The notes under the pieces: generated by a model
The model's database searches: none
What the model was told of the DNA's origin: nothing
The model's input: only the letters and a program-made list of their open reading frames with translations
Shown here: positions 41,229 to 49,957 of the stretch, in pieces
How positions within the stretch are numbered: the first letter of the stretch is position 1
How the letters are laid out: each line of letters begins with the position of its first letter
Translations under genes and position numbers: made by a program
Source of the DNA: Alphaproteobacteria bacterium
GTDB taxonomy: Bacteria; Pseudomonadota; Alphaproteobacteria; Rs-D84
Direction of reading: 5' to 3'
Length of the DNA: 64,000 nucleotides
Assembly (NCBI GenBank): GCA_017615655.1
Contig: JAFZZS010000012.1
Location: 1-64,000 of the forward strand

Positions 41229-42413
41229 TTATCTTGGTCCACCCATTCCACCACCTGGGGCACCCATGCCACCACGTTGATTATTACCATTACTGCGTGT
41301 CGTTTTCTGACCAACATAACCAACAATGATTTTGTCACCCGCCATAATTTCATCAGATATAATCTGAGTTTCTGTAGCGGTGGCTATTCCCTTGGTATAT
41401 GGAACCAAGATGACATCGTTTCCACGCTTAATCGCTAGGTGATTAGAAGGTGTTATATTTTCATCTGTTGTTTCAATCAAACCATCAAAACTGCGTATCA
41501 AAAATGCAGCATTTTGCGCTTTCCATGCATCTTGGGCAGAATTAACAATAATAGTTACAAATGCGGTCATTCCCGGCATCAAGCTTAAATCGTGATTATC
41601 AACATCTATGACAACGGTATAAACAACGACATTTGACGTGGTTGTTGGTGACAGGCGAACCTGACGAACAGCGCCATTAAATGTTTTCTTGGGATATGCA
41701 TCAACAGTAAATGTAACAGGTTGCCCATTCTGTATCACGCCAATATCGGCCTCGGATACAGAAGTCTCGATTTGCATTTTAGTTAAATCTTCGGCGATTT
41801 CAAACAAGTCTGGTGTTTGAAATGATGCAGCAACTGTTTGTCCCTTGTCAACTTTGCGCGAAATAACTGTTCCATCAACAGGTGATGTAATCGTCGCATA
41901 CCCCAGGTTCGTAACCGCACGATCATACTGTGATTGCATGCGTTTTACTGATTGAACCGCCTGTTCATATGTTGATAAAGACTTTTCCATTTCCGCACGT
42001 GCAATATATCCGGAATCATACAACGATTTATTTCTGTTATAATCATTCTTTGCCAATGTTAACTGCGACTTGGCGGATTCCAACGCAGCCTCGGCCTCGT
42101 CCACAGATGCCTGAAGAACCGATGGCTCAATTGTCAACAGTTTGTCGCCCTTTTTTACCGTGGAATTATAGTCAACAAAAATGTCTTCTATGGTGCCAGA
42201 AACCTGAGACCCAACATTTACGGTATTCAATGGTTTGATTTCACCAGTTGCGGTCACTGTTTGTGACAAATCGCCACGCGTAATATCCATTGTTACATAA
42301 TCTTTTTTTGCCGCCTGCTTCTTGTCACCAATAAATAGGCATAAAACAACCGCAATAATGGCCAGAATTATCAACAACCATTTATGACGCCGAAACCAAT
42401 TTTTTTTATTCAT
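41229..42413 (-). CDS. macA: MacA-type periplasmic adaptor
   Basis: 394 residues. An N-terminal membrane anchor (WLLIILAIIAVVLCLFIG) is followed by the lipoyl half (TATGEIKPLNTVNVGSQVSGTIEDIFVDYN), an alpha-helical hairpin (~100-165), the second lipoyl half (GYATITSPVDGTVISRKVDKGQTVAA) and beta-barrel domain. The end is Gly/Asn/Arg-rich. It bridges the inner-membrane ABC part and the TolC-like duct. Its ATG overlaps the upstream stop codon by one base. Confidence 0.92.
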   Translation of the reverse strand: MNKKNWFRRHKWLLIILAIIAVVLCLFIGDKKQAAKKDYVTMDITRGDLSQTVTATGEIKPLNTVNVGSQVSGTIEDIFVDYNSTVKKGDKLLTIEPSVLQASVDEAEAALESAKSQLTLAKNDYNRNKSLYDSGYIARAEMEKSLSTYEQAVQSVKRMQSQYDRAVTNLGYATITSPVDGTVISRKVDKGQTVAASFQTPDLFEIAEDLTKMQIETSVSEADIGVIQNGQPVTFTVDAYPKKTFNGAVRQVRLSPTTTSNVVVYTVVIDVDNHDLSLMPGMTAFVTIIVNSAQDAWKAQNAAFLIRSFDGLIETTDENITPSNHLAIKRGNDVILVPYTKGIATATETQIISDEIMAGDKIIVGYVGQKTTRSNGNNQRGGMGAPGGGMGGPR

Positions 42414-43735
42414 TACTTTACCCCCTCTAACTCTGATTTAATATCACCAATAGCCAGTGCCACCGCTGCACGTTTTACAAACAAATCATACTTTGCAGAA
42501 TTATTCTGACGTTGTGCATCAACCAATTCCGACTGTGCCTGCTGCCAATCAAGCATAGTCGCACGCCCAACTTTATACATACCTGCTGTTACTTTTTCAG
42601 ATTCAGTCGCGGATTTTAACAACGCATCAGTTTGGGTCAAAACTGTTTGCGCTGTTTTATAATTTTGATACGCAGTATAAACATCCATCATTGCCGCATT
42701 ATTTGTTTGCATTTCATTATACTTTGCACGTTCATAGTCAGATTCCGCCGCACGTAATCCGTACATATTTGCAAAACCCGCAAACAACGGCATTGATGCC
42801 CGAATTCCAATTGAACCGTTTATTTTATTTGATGTCGGTTCAAACACCCCTGGCAAACTATCATCGTTCCATGATATAGAACCAGATGCCGATATAGAAG
42901 GTAAATTCCTTAAAAATGCGCTATTACGTTTATGCCATGCCGCATCTTTATTAGCGGATGCTTTTAGTAAATCAGGCCGTTTTTCACGTGCAATTTTTAT
43001 CAATTCATCTATGTTTTCTGTTTCGGTTGCACTGCCAAATTCTGATTCCATATCTGCAATTACAATATTTTGATTTGCCGGAAATGAAAGTTTGGTAAGC
43101 AATGTCCCCTTGGTAATTTCACGATTATTCTTAGCCCGTTCCAAAGATAACTTTGAACTTGCCAACGTGGTTTCGGCCTTTAATACATCAGCCTTGGCCA
43201 CAACACCTGCTTTGAATTTTTTATTGGCTGTATCATACGCGGTTTGCGCGACCGACAACGCCTTCTCTGCAGATTCTACATTTGCATCCGCATTTAACAA
43301 TTCATAATACGAACCGACCAAACCATATACAAAATTTTGCACTGTTTCATCATAATCAAACCCAGCAGCACGATACGCCGCAATCATTTGATTCATATCT
43401 GCGGTACGTTTACCAAAATCAAAAATCAAATAAGAAGCCGAAATAGATGCACCAAACGACCAATCATCCCAATGTTTTTCACGATAATTTTTACCTGCGG
43501 ACAGTCCTGCTGACACACTTGGCAAATAATTTGCATATCCTGCATTTTTATTAAAATGTGACGAACGCAATGACGCATATGCTGCCGCTGTTTGTGGGTT
43601 TCTGCACAGTCCCATATTAATAACATCTTGTAATGACATAACATCTTCGGGAACATTGCGACGTGTTGCACAATCATCAGCGCCATAAACACACAAGGGC
43701 GCAAAAAATGCGACAACCAATAACAATTTCTTCAT
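42413..43735 (-). CDS. TolC-family outer-membrane efflux protein
   Basis: 440 residues with signal peptide (KKLLLVVAFFAPLCVYG). Two OEP repeats are visible: the first through NPQTAAAYASLRSSHFNKNAGYANYLPSVS, the second through RPDLLKASANKDAAWHKRNSAFLRNLPSISASGS, each with helix-strand pattern. It should form the trimeric duct for the MacAB pump. ATG 43735 is chosen because GGAGAG precedes it and the signal peptide begins there. It is the first gene of the exporter operon. Confidence 0.9.
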   Translation of the reverse strand: MKKLLLVVAFFAPLCVYGADDCATRRNVPEDVMSLQDVINMGLCRNPQTAAAYASLRSSHFNKNAGYANYLPSVSAGLSAGKNYREKHWDDWSFGASISASYLIFDFGKRTADMNQMIAAYRAAGFDYDETVQNFVYGLVGSYYELLNADANVESAEKALSVAQTAYDTANKKFKAGVVAKADVLKAETTLASSKLSLERAKNNREITKGTLLTKLSFPANQNIVIADMESEFGSATETENIDELIKIAREKRPDLLKASANKDAAWHKRNSAFLRNLPSISASGSISWNDDSLPGVFEPTSNKINGSIGIRASMPLFAGFANMYGLRAAESDYERAKYNEMQTNNAAMMDVYTAYQNYKTAQTVLTQTDALLKSATESEKVTAGMYKVGRATMLDWQQAQSELVDAQRQNNSAKYDLFVKRAAVALAIGDIKSELEGVK

Positions 43736-43821
43736 GGAAACTCTCCTGCCCACTAGGGTAACACATTTTTTCCTAAAAGTCATTAAAAAACTGCAAATTT
43801 TATGTATAAAATAAATCGAAA

Positions 43822-43849
43822 TAAAAAATAAAGCGGCCATAAAACCGCC
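43822..43849 (-). terminator. Weak terminator between the radical SAM gene and the exporter operon
   Basis: Minus-strand hairpin GCGG/CCGC around an 8-base loop, followed by TTTATTTTTTATTT. The stem is short, so read-through into the exporter operon is possible. Confidence 0.4.
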
Positions 43850-43855
43850 ATATTT

Positions 43856-44686
43856 TTATTTTTGTTTTGATAATAAACTCTGCATAACCCGGGTTAATGA
43901 CCTGCCCGCAATTTGTTCACTGTATATATAGTTCAATATTGCCAAATTATTATTATCAATCTGAAGACAATTTACATAGGTCGCATCTGTATTATAACAC
44001 ACGGTATAGACTTTATTATCTTTGGCACGCCCCAAGTCATATACGTCCACAACATCATCAACGATCACCCTCATCCCGCGATTATTTGTACAATAAACGC
44101 CCATATCACCATTCGGTAAATCTTCACAATATATTTCACGATCGGATAATTTGGCACGCAATGCCATCATCGCTTTTTGGGTCCCTGGTGTATTAAAACC
44201 AAGCAAACAAATACGAATAGCCGACAATAAATAATCACTTTGCACAACATCTGTCATGATATTTGCCACGCCATCCAAATTATTATGAAATTCATCAACT
44301 GATATATCAAGCGTAAGTAATTTGTCACCCATATATGCGCTTTTTGCTAAACTTTTTAGCGTATCTGAACGCATATCATACCTTTTACCCCATACACCAT
44401 TTGTTTTAATTGTCGGAATACCACCAACCTTGTAAATGCATGATAATACTTGCGGAATATATTCTGAATTTCCAAATTGATACGGGGCCAACGATTCCCC
44501 ACCACCAATTGTATAATGCGGCGACAGATTAAATGGAACCTCTTGAAATTCATGAATATACTGCTCGATCCGCGTCAACGGTATAAAATTAGTAGGATTG
44601 TTACGCCCAGAACATTCGCAACAGTGGGCGCAATTTAAATCACACCAATTTGTAACTTTTAACGAAAGTGTCAAAATACCATACAT
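43856..44686 (-). CDS. Radical SAM protein
   Basis: 276 residues. The CxxxCxxC cluster motif is present as CDLNCAHC (Cys 15, 19, 22), followed by the SAM-contact GGGES. VTNWCDLNCAHCCECSG and the TLDISVDEFHNN segment resemble the class of radical SAM proteins that modify peptides or act as maturases. Several Cys in the C-terminal half (IYCEDL, VYCTNN, VCYN, VNCLQ) could hold an auxiliary cluster, but no clear SPASM pattern is seen. It has its own strong promoter and sits just upstream of the MacAB-TolC operon. The substrate is unknown, and no precursor peptide gene was found nearby. Confidence 0.8.
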   Translation of the reverse strand: MYGILTLSLKVTNWCDLNCAHCCECSGRNNPTNFIPLTRIEQYIHEFQEVPFNLSPHYTIGGGESLAPYQFGNSEYIPQVLSCIYKVGGIPTIKTNGVWGKRYDMRSDTLKSLAKSAYMGDKLLTLDISVDEFHNNLDGVANIMTDVVQSDYLLSAIRICLLGFNTPGTQKAMMALRAKLSDREIYCEDLPNGDMGVYCTNNRGMRVIVDDVVDVYDLGRAKDNKVYTVCYNTDATYVNCLQIDNNNLAILNYIYSEQIAGRSLTRVMQSLLSKQK

Positions 44687-44698
44687 ATTAAACTCTTG

Positions 44699-44734
44699 TT
44701 GACAAAATTATATTACAACAAGGTATTTTGTCAA
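44699..44734 (-). promoter_or_regulatory. Promoter of the radical SAM gene inside a perfect inverted repeat
   Basis: Minus strand: TTGACA (44729-44734) and TATAAT (44707-44712), spacer 16, near consensus. Perfect 10-base arms TTGACAAAAT (44699-44708) and ATTTTGTCAA (44725-44734) enclose it, so the -35 is mirrored past the -10. The same layout occurs at 60084-60120. Confidence 0.6.
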
Positions 44735-44735
44735 G

Positions 44736-45659
44736 TCAAGATTCAAAAAAATCAAAAAAGTTAAACCACTGTTTTGGGTATTGCAAAATCAAATTTTGTA
44801 AAAAAGCTGTATATTCCGTTGCCATTTTTTGTAAATTTTTTGTATCAATTTGTTTAACAAACACGCGATATTTTTCAAATCCGACATTTACATTAGCTAT
44901 TGCAAAAACCTTATGATCACATGCGCGCGCAAAACGGAATACCCCCGCAGGCAAAGAACAATCTGTATTTAACAATTTGGATTTTATAATTTTATCTGGG
45001 GTGTTTGGCGATTTTCTGTCACCCGCCATCATTACCAATTCACCTTTCTCAAGCGCATCATAAATATCGCCAGCCATCGCAACATCTATGGATTCAGTTG
45101 GATGAATTACTGTATTTATGTAATTCGCATGTTGATTTATAAACCGACGAAAAATAGGATTTTGCCCAACATTCATAAATGCGTGCATTTTTTTATCCGC
45201 AGCATCAGGTATGGCGCATAAAGCCTCTATATTTCCAAAATGCGAACACATAAAAAACACGCCCTGCCCCTGTGACAGAATTTGTTGTAATGATTTCCAA
45301 TAAACATCATTATTGATATCAAATTTAATTTTGGGCTTTTTATCACATATTGCAGACATTTTATCCACCACTGCACATGCAAAGGCACAAATGTGAGATA
45401 TTGCCGAAAAATGCGAAACTTTACGTTTATGTTCCATCTCGTACGCATTAAGCAAATGTTTATATTGTTTTGATGCCTTGCGCCCTTCGGAAGCAAAAAT
45501 TGCAATAAAAACGGATATAATACAAACAAAAAATTTTAATACACGTATTCCAAATACTCTATATACCCACCACAAAAACTCCATACGCCAATATCCTGCA
45601 CCCCTTTCGTGCATTTGATACCAACCCGCCATGTGATTCTTGCCTTTGATTTGTTTCAT
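44736..45659 (-). CDS. LpxL-like acyltransferase of the aryl polyene cluster
   Basis: 307 residues. The lysophospholipid/lipid A acyltransferase fold is indicated by SHFGNIEAL, the HxxxxD/E motif (His 140, Glu 145), and MMAGDRKSPN further on, with a membrane segment at ~38-56. In aryl polyene clusters such an enzyme is often fused to the glycosyltransferase and is thought to help attach the polyene to its lipid anchor; here the two are separate genes. It is the last minus-strand gene of the cluster and is separated from the exporter gene by the antisense PPTase gene. Confidence 0.82.
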   Translation of the reverse strand: MKQIKGKNHMAGWYQMHERGAGYWRMEFLWWVYRVFGIRVLKFFVCIISVFIAIFASEGRKASKQYKHLLNAYEMEHKRKVSHFSAISHICAFACAVVDKMSAICDKKPKIKFDINNDVYWKSLQQILSQGQGVFFMCSHFGNIEALCAIPDAADKKMHAFMNVGQNPIFRRFINQHANYINTVIHPTESIDVAMAGDIYDALEKGELVMMAGDRKSPNTPDKIIKSKLLNTDCSLPAGVFRFARACDHKVFAIANVNVGFEKYRVFVKQIDTKNLQKMATEYTAFLQNLILQYPKQWFNFFDFFES

Positions 45660-45667
45660 GTTATAGT
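45640..45667 (+). promoter_or_regulatory. PPTase promoter inside the acyltransferase gene, leaderless
   Basis: TTGCCT (45640-45645) and TATAGT (45662-45667), spacer 16; 6 bases to the ATG at 45674. It overlaps the start of the opposite-strand acyltransferase gene. Confidence 0.5.
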
Positions 45668-45673
45668 AGTCTT

Positions 45674-46156
45674 ATGCAGGTTTATATAACAGATTTGACA
45701 CAAATATGCAACTATGACGATTTAGTTAATAAATTGCCGTATGTCGATATGGTTCGTTATAAATCTTTCACAAGGGGATTGCGAGCAAAACAGTTTTTGA
45801 TCGCACATTCAATAAAAAATAAAATTGCCAATAAATTCAAATATATATCCATTGCACACAAAGACAATATTATTATTGTCGGCGCATCGAATAAACCCAT
45901 TGGAATTGATATCGAAGATACATCAATAAAACGTGACTTTGATTCTTTGGCAAATTTTATGGGATTTTCACAAATAAAAAACCAAAACGATTTTTATCGC
46001 GCGTTCACCGCATCCGAAGCACATTATAAATCATCACTGCCTATCGATAAATCCCAAGAAAAATTTTATAAACTTAACAAATATATGATCTGCATCGTGT
46101 CAGACACCGAAAATATTCAGTGGATAAATACCAATTTAATTCCGGAACAAATATAA
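45674..46156 (+). CDS. 4'-phosphopantetheinyl transferase, Sfp type
   Basis: 160 residues. The family motifs are clear: IGIDIE (76-81), whose Asp and Glu bind magnesium, and FTASEAHYK (111-119), the WxxKEAxxK-like motif. LRAKQFLIAHSIKN near residue 37 matches the GRxLL-type helix. It would activate the two cluster ACPs. The gene is antisense to its neighbours: its ATG is 14 bases from that of the LpxL-like gene, and its end overlaps the exporter gene by 21 bases. It is shorter than Sfp itself (about 225 residues). Confidence 0.88.
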   Translation: MQVYITDLTQICNYDDLVNKLPYVDMVRYKSFTRGLRAKQFLIAHSIKNKIANKFKYISIAHKDNIIIVGASNKPIGIDIEDTSIKRDFDSLANFMGFSQIKNQNDFYRAFTASEAHYKSSLPIDKSQEKFYKLNKYMICIVSDTENIQWINTNLIPEQI

Positions 46157-48277
46157 AGAAGACAAATATGACACGGCTATTCCAATTGCAAGAACTGTTC
46201 CCAACGATGCGATAAGAAAGAAACTGGTAAATGCAAGTAACCCAAAACCAATAAAACTTGTTAAAAAAGAATAAAACACTGGTCGTAAATCTGCACTATC
46301 TTTTGCGTTTATATGAAAAATTGCATAATCTATTCCCAGTCCAACAACAATGAACAATCCCAACAAATGAAAAAAGGTTATCGATATTCCAAAAATCGTT
46401 AATAAACCAACTGGCACTATCACCCCAAGTAATGGCGGCATCAAATACTTTAATGCCTGACCACGATATAACCACCAAAGGAAAAATACCAAAATTATAC
46501 CGCATATAATCAACAAATTGTATGTTTCATGACTATATTGTTCGATTCGTGTTTGTATTTGTTGTGATGGCACAACAAGTTTAGCATTTGGGTATTCAAT
46601 CGCCACATTTGATGAAACTGAACTAATTGAGTATACGAATTTTGGTGTGTGAAAAATAAACTTTTGCAATTGTTTGCTGATATCCTCAATATCATTATTC
46701 TGTATCGTAAGATTTGGGGTCGATTTAAAAACTGGAGGAATCTTTAATCCTAATGCACGTTGAATTTGTTTAGATTGCGATGCATATAACGACTTGACCC
46801 TATTCTGATTTTCATCCTGCCGCTTTAATGATGGGATAATTGAAGATAGACCAAAAAATTGTACACCGGAATCCCTAAGATTTTCTTCGGTTTCCAAAAC
46901 ATTTTGAATATCGTGCCCCCGGACAATCAAGAACGCCGATTTATCTGACTTATTTAATTCACCTATTATCTTTTCCACAGCGGCCAATTTATCATCAGGT
47001 CTGTACATGGCGACAATATTGTTTTCCATACGCGCAAAAAAACATGCAATAACCGACACAAAAGCGATTCCAAATAGAACATATGACAAATGCTTAAAAT
47101 TTATTGGTAATATAAATTTGCCCCGTGGTATAGAGTCATTAATCCGGTAATTTACGAACAATTTAATAAATGCATAAATTGCAACAAGACCTGCTATCGT
47201 AAATACTGCTATTTGTTGCAACAATTTAACATCCGCGAATAACAACGGGGCGAAACAAAGCACAGTGGTTGACAAAGAATATAAAATATTTTTGTGAACG
47301 ACATTAATATCAGATTTTTTGCTGACATACATGGCATGAAACGCATAGTCTACCCCTAAACCTATCAAAGACGTTCCAAAAACAAATACTAAAATGTGTG
47401 GATTCCCAAAGCATAGAAACAATGCAATCGCCCCAACCAAGTACCCAACTACCAGACTTATTGCAACAGGTATAATGGTTCTGATGCGGCGACATAACAA
47501 ATAATTTAATATAATAACCGCAAACAGTGCCAAAAATGATATTATACCCAACTCAACTTTACTGTTATGATACATTTGGGCGGTATGCACAGGGGCGCCC
47601 CCCATATACACTTGAACCTCATCGGTTTCAAGTTCCCTTATTCTGGAATCCAGCTTTTTAACGATATGCCCAAGGCTTTCATTATCCAAAGCATCAACAA
47701 CTACAGGCACCATATAGAAATTGTCTGGTGCACTATATTGCCACAATACACCATTCTGAACAATCCAACTTGTTCCCATATTTCCAATTTCGGATAAATA
47801 ATCTGTAAATAATAAAAACGGATCTTGTGACAACGGCAACATATTTGGGGCCACAGACGATTCTATGCGCAAACGGGCCTTATTTGTGATGTCTGCAAAC
47901 TTTTTTTCTGCTAATAATTTGCGATATTCGGTACCAAGCATAACATTATGATATTTACCAAGTGTGGATATCATCACACGTGGTGAAACATTATTAACCA
48001 TGGTCTGGATTTCCGGAAAATCATTCGAATTAACCATATCACGCATTTCATATGCAACTTGTTCCGCCTTGAATCTATCTGGTGATTGAACAACTATATT
48101 TATCACAGATGAATATTTATCAACAATGCGTTGAATAGGCCACTTATCGCTACCGCCAATATCCATTAACGAATTCAAATCTGTTTGAAAATGTATTGGC
48201 CACCGCATAAAAATTGCGATAAACATTCCCAAACAAACCAGCGCAGTAAAAATTATACGTTTAACATGCAATTTCAT
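46136..48277 (-). CDS. MMPL-type RND exporter of the aryl polyene cluster
   Basis: 713 residues. Two halves each have a membrane helix, a periplasmic domain and a five-helix block. The MMPL/SecDF-type motif occurs twice: GLGVDYAFH in the first half and GLGIDYAIFH in the second, with the Asp-Tyr pair used for proton coupling. Aryl polyene clusters regularly encode such an exporter together with a LolA-like carrier, as here, probably to move the lipid-linked product to the outer membrane. Its start overlaps the LolA-like gene by 17 bases. Confidence 0.9.
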   Translation of the reverse strand: MKLHVKRIIFTALVCLGMFIAIFMRWPIHFQTDLNSLMDIGGSDKWPIQRIVDKYSSVINIVVQSPDRFKAEQVAYEMRDMVNSNDFPEIQTMVNNVSPRVMISTLGKYHNVMLGTEYRKLLAEKKFADITNKARLRIESSVAPNMLPLSQDPFLLFTDYLSEIGNMGTSWIVQNGVLWQYSAPDNFYMVPVVVDALDNESLGHIVKKLDSRIRELETDEVQVYMGGAPVHTAQMYHNSKVELGIISFLALFAVIILNYLLCRRIRTIIPVAISLVVGYLVGAIALFLCFGNPHILVFVFGTSLIGLGVDYAFHAMYVSKKSDINVVHKNILYSLSTTVLCFAPLLFADVKLLQQIAVFTIAGLVAIYAFIKLFVNYRINDSIPRGKFILPINFKHLSYVLFGIAFVSVIACFFARMENNIVAMYRPDDKLAAVEKIIGELNKSDKSAFLIVRGHDIQNVLETEENLRDSGVQFFGLSSIIPSLKRQDENQNRVKSLYASQSKQIQRALGLKIPPVFKSTPNLTIQNNDIEDISKQLQKFIFHTPKFVYSISSVSSNVAIEYPNAKLVVPSQQIQTRIEQYSHETYNLLIICGIILVFFLWWLYRGQALKYLMPPLLGVIVPVGLLTIFGISITFFHLLGLFIVVGLGIDYAIFHINAKDSADLRPVFYSFLTSFIGFGLLAFTSFFLIASLGTVLAIGIAVSYLSSLYLFRN

Positions 48278-48839
48278 CTTTGATTTCTGTGTTCATACGA
48301 TTAAATTTGATAATTACAACTGTGCCATTTTGATAGGTTAAAATAATTTTGGTCAAATCGTCTGTTGTTCCATACATTACAAAATCTTGGACAAATTCTG
48401 CAACAGAATCAAACCTTGGTTTCGCGGTAATTTGCCATTGGTTTTTATCGTATTCCGAATAATCAATATTAAAAACCATCTGTAAACTTGACATATCGCC
48501 CGACAAGGCATCGTCTATCATGCGCCTTATGTAAGAAAAATACGGTAAAGAATTCAAATCTTGGGATACACCATCAACACAGTATTTTGTCTTGGTTGAT
48601 ATTGCGACCTGTTTGGTCGGTGCATTCTGAATCCAAATAAAACCCCGACCTTTTTGAAACTTTACATGACCGCTAGAAATAAATTTTTTATCAGATTCTG
48701 GTATCATTTTAATTTGTTGAAATGATGCGGACACAGTATCTAGATTATCGGTAAATTTTTCAAATCGTTTCATACTGGAAATATCGCCAGCATATACCCC
48801 ACCGGAAATCAACATCAGAATCAAAGCAATATACTTCAT
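48261..48839 (-). CDS. LolA-like periplasmic carrier of the aryl polyene cluster
   Basis: 192 residues with signal peptide (MKYIALILMLISGGVYA). The mature part has the LolA half-barrel pattern: LDTVSASFQQIKMIPESDKKFISSGHVKFQKG, then FIWIQNAP and KIILTYQNG. LolA carries lipoproteins through the periplasm; paralogues in polyene clusters are thought to carry the lipid product. GGGGGAC precedes the ATG at 48839, which overlaps the thioesterase end by 4 bases. Confidence 0.85.
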   Translation of the reverse strand: MKYIALILMLISGGVYAGDISSMKRFEKFTDNLDTVSASFQQIKMIPESDKKFISSGHVKFQKGRGFIWIQNAPTKQVAISTKTKYCVDGVSQDLNSLPYFSYIRRMIDDALSGDMSSLQMVFNIDYSEYDKNQWQITAKPRFDSVAEFVQDFVMYGTTDDLTKIILTYQNGTVVIIKFNRMNTEIKDEIAC

Positions 48840-49240
48840 TTTGTCCCCCCAAATGTTGTTAAAAATGGTTCTGGCAATTGGAAACAACTTTCATGTGTTT
48901 TAATATCAATTGCCATTTGTTTTGTTTCGGCAACACACAGTTTACTGCGTGTCGCTGCATCCAGAATCTCATACTTAAAAATCAAAAAGTTCTCATCCGG
49001 AACATGCACCGTCCTAACTATAATTTTTTGTCCGAACATCGCAGGTTTAACATACTTTACCCGCATTGTAACCACTGGAAATGCATACCCATGTTTTTCC
49101 ATATTTTCATATGTCATAGAACAATCGGCCAACAGTGCACACCGCCCACGTTCCATATATTTGACATAATTTCCATGCCATACAACATGCATGGGATCTA
49201 GATCATAAAAAGGAACGATTATCTCAATTTCTTTTTCCAT
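48836..49240 (-). CDS. 4-hydroxybenzoyl-CoA thioesterase-like hot-dog protein
   Basis: 134 residues. The 4HBT signature is VPFYDLDPMHVVWHGNYVKYMERGR, with the catalytic Asp 15. It would release or proof-read thioesters on the polyene ACP. ATG 49240 (AAGGA upstream) is preferred over a TTG nine codons earlier. It overlaps the glycosyltransferase gene by 17 bases. Confidence 0.9.
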   Translation of the reverse strand: MEKEIEIIVPFYDLDPMHVVWHGNYVKYMERGRCALLADCSMTYENMEKHGYAFPVVTMRVKYVKPAMFGQKIIVRTVHVPDENFLIFKYEILDAATRSKLCVAETKQMAIDIKTHESCFQLPEPFLTTFGGTK

Positions 49241-49957
49241 GGTTGAATATCCTTTTGCATATTCCAAATGGCATTATTGCACACAAATATGTGTGCAGCA
49301 AGAATATGTATAAATTATCCCGCAACATTTTAAAATTAGACGTCCCATTTGGCGGATATATAACCCGGGTCGGTCGCGTAATTATGCCAAGCCCCCGCCA
49401 ATAAAGCTTAACCAAAATTTCTATATCAAAACCCATGCGATAAAAACGCAAATGGCGCATCTCGGCGCATGTTTCTGCCAATGGATATACCCGCATTCCG
49501 CACATAGCATCCGGCATATGCAAATTCAATGTTTCCACGGTCACCCAAAAATTAGTTATTTTTCGTCCAATACGGCGCGCAAATGGCGCACTGTCATCAT
49601 ATAATGGGTCGCCCACTATCAAAGATTTTTCGTTTTCCCTGGCCAATTCAAAAAACTTTTTAATATCCGCCAAGTCGTGTTGTCCATCTGCGTCTATTTG
49701 TAAACCGTGTGTAAAACCCATATCGTGCGCGACATCAAATCCAATTTGCATTGCACGCCCTTTGCCCCCATTCTTAGAATTATGAATATATTTAAAATCA
49801 TATGCTGCACATATGCGCCTTAGATGCTGCGATTGTGATGGCGCACTGCCATCATCAATAACTATTGTGGAAATACCAAGTTCTGCAATTCCAACCGCAA
49901 AATCCTTAAATGCGTCAGAGTGATTAAAACAAGGAATAATTATTACCGGTTTAAACA
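49224..49957 (-). CDS. Family 2 glycosyltransferase of the aryl polyene cluster
   Basis: 244 residues. GT-A fold with VIIIPCFNHSDA at the start, IVIDDGSAP and the metal-binding DADGQHD. A hydrophobic C-terminus (IFLLHTYLCAIMPFG) may touch the membrane. In polyene clusters a GT2, often fused to an LpxL-like domain, probably builds the head group; here it stands alone. It overlaps the ligase gene by 7 bases. Confidence 0.88.

Noticed and set aside
43092-43307. Short plus-strand frames inside the TolC-like and MMPL genes
   Set aside because: Antisense shadows of strongly supported coding genes.
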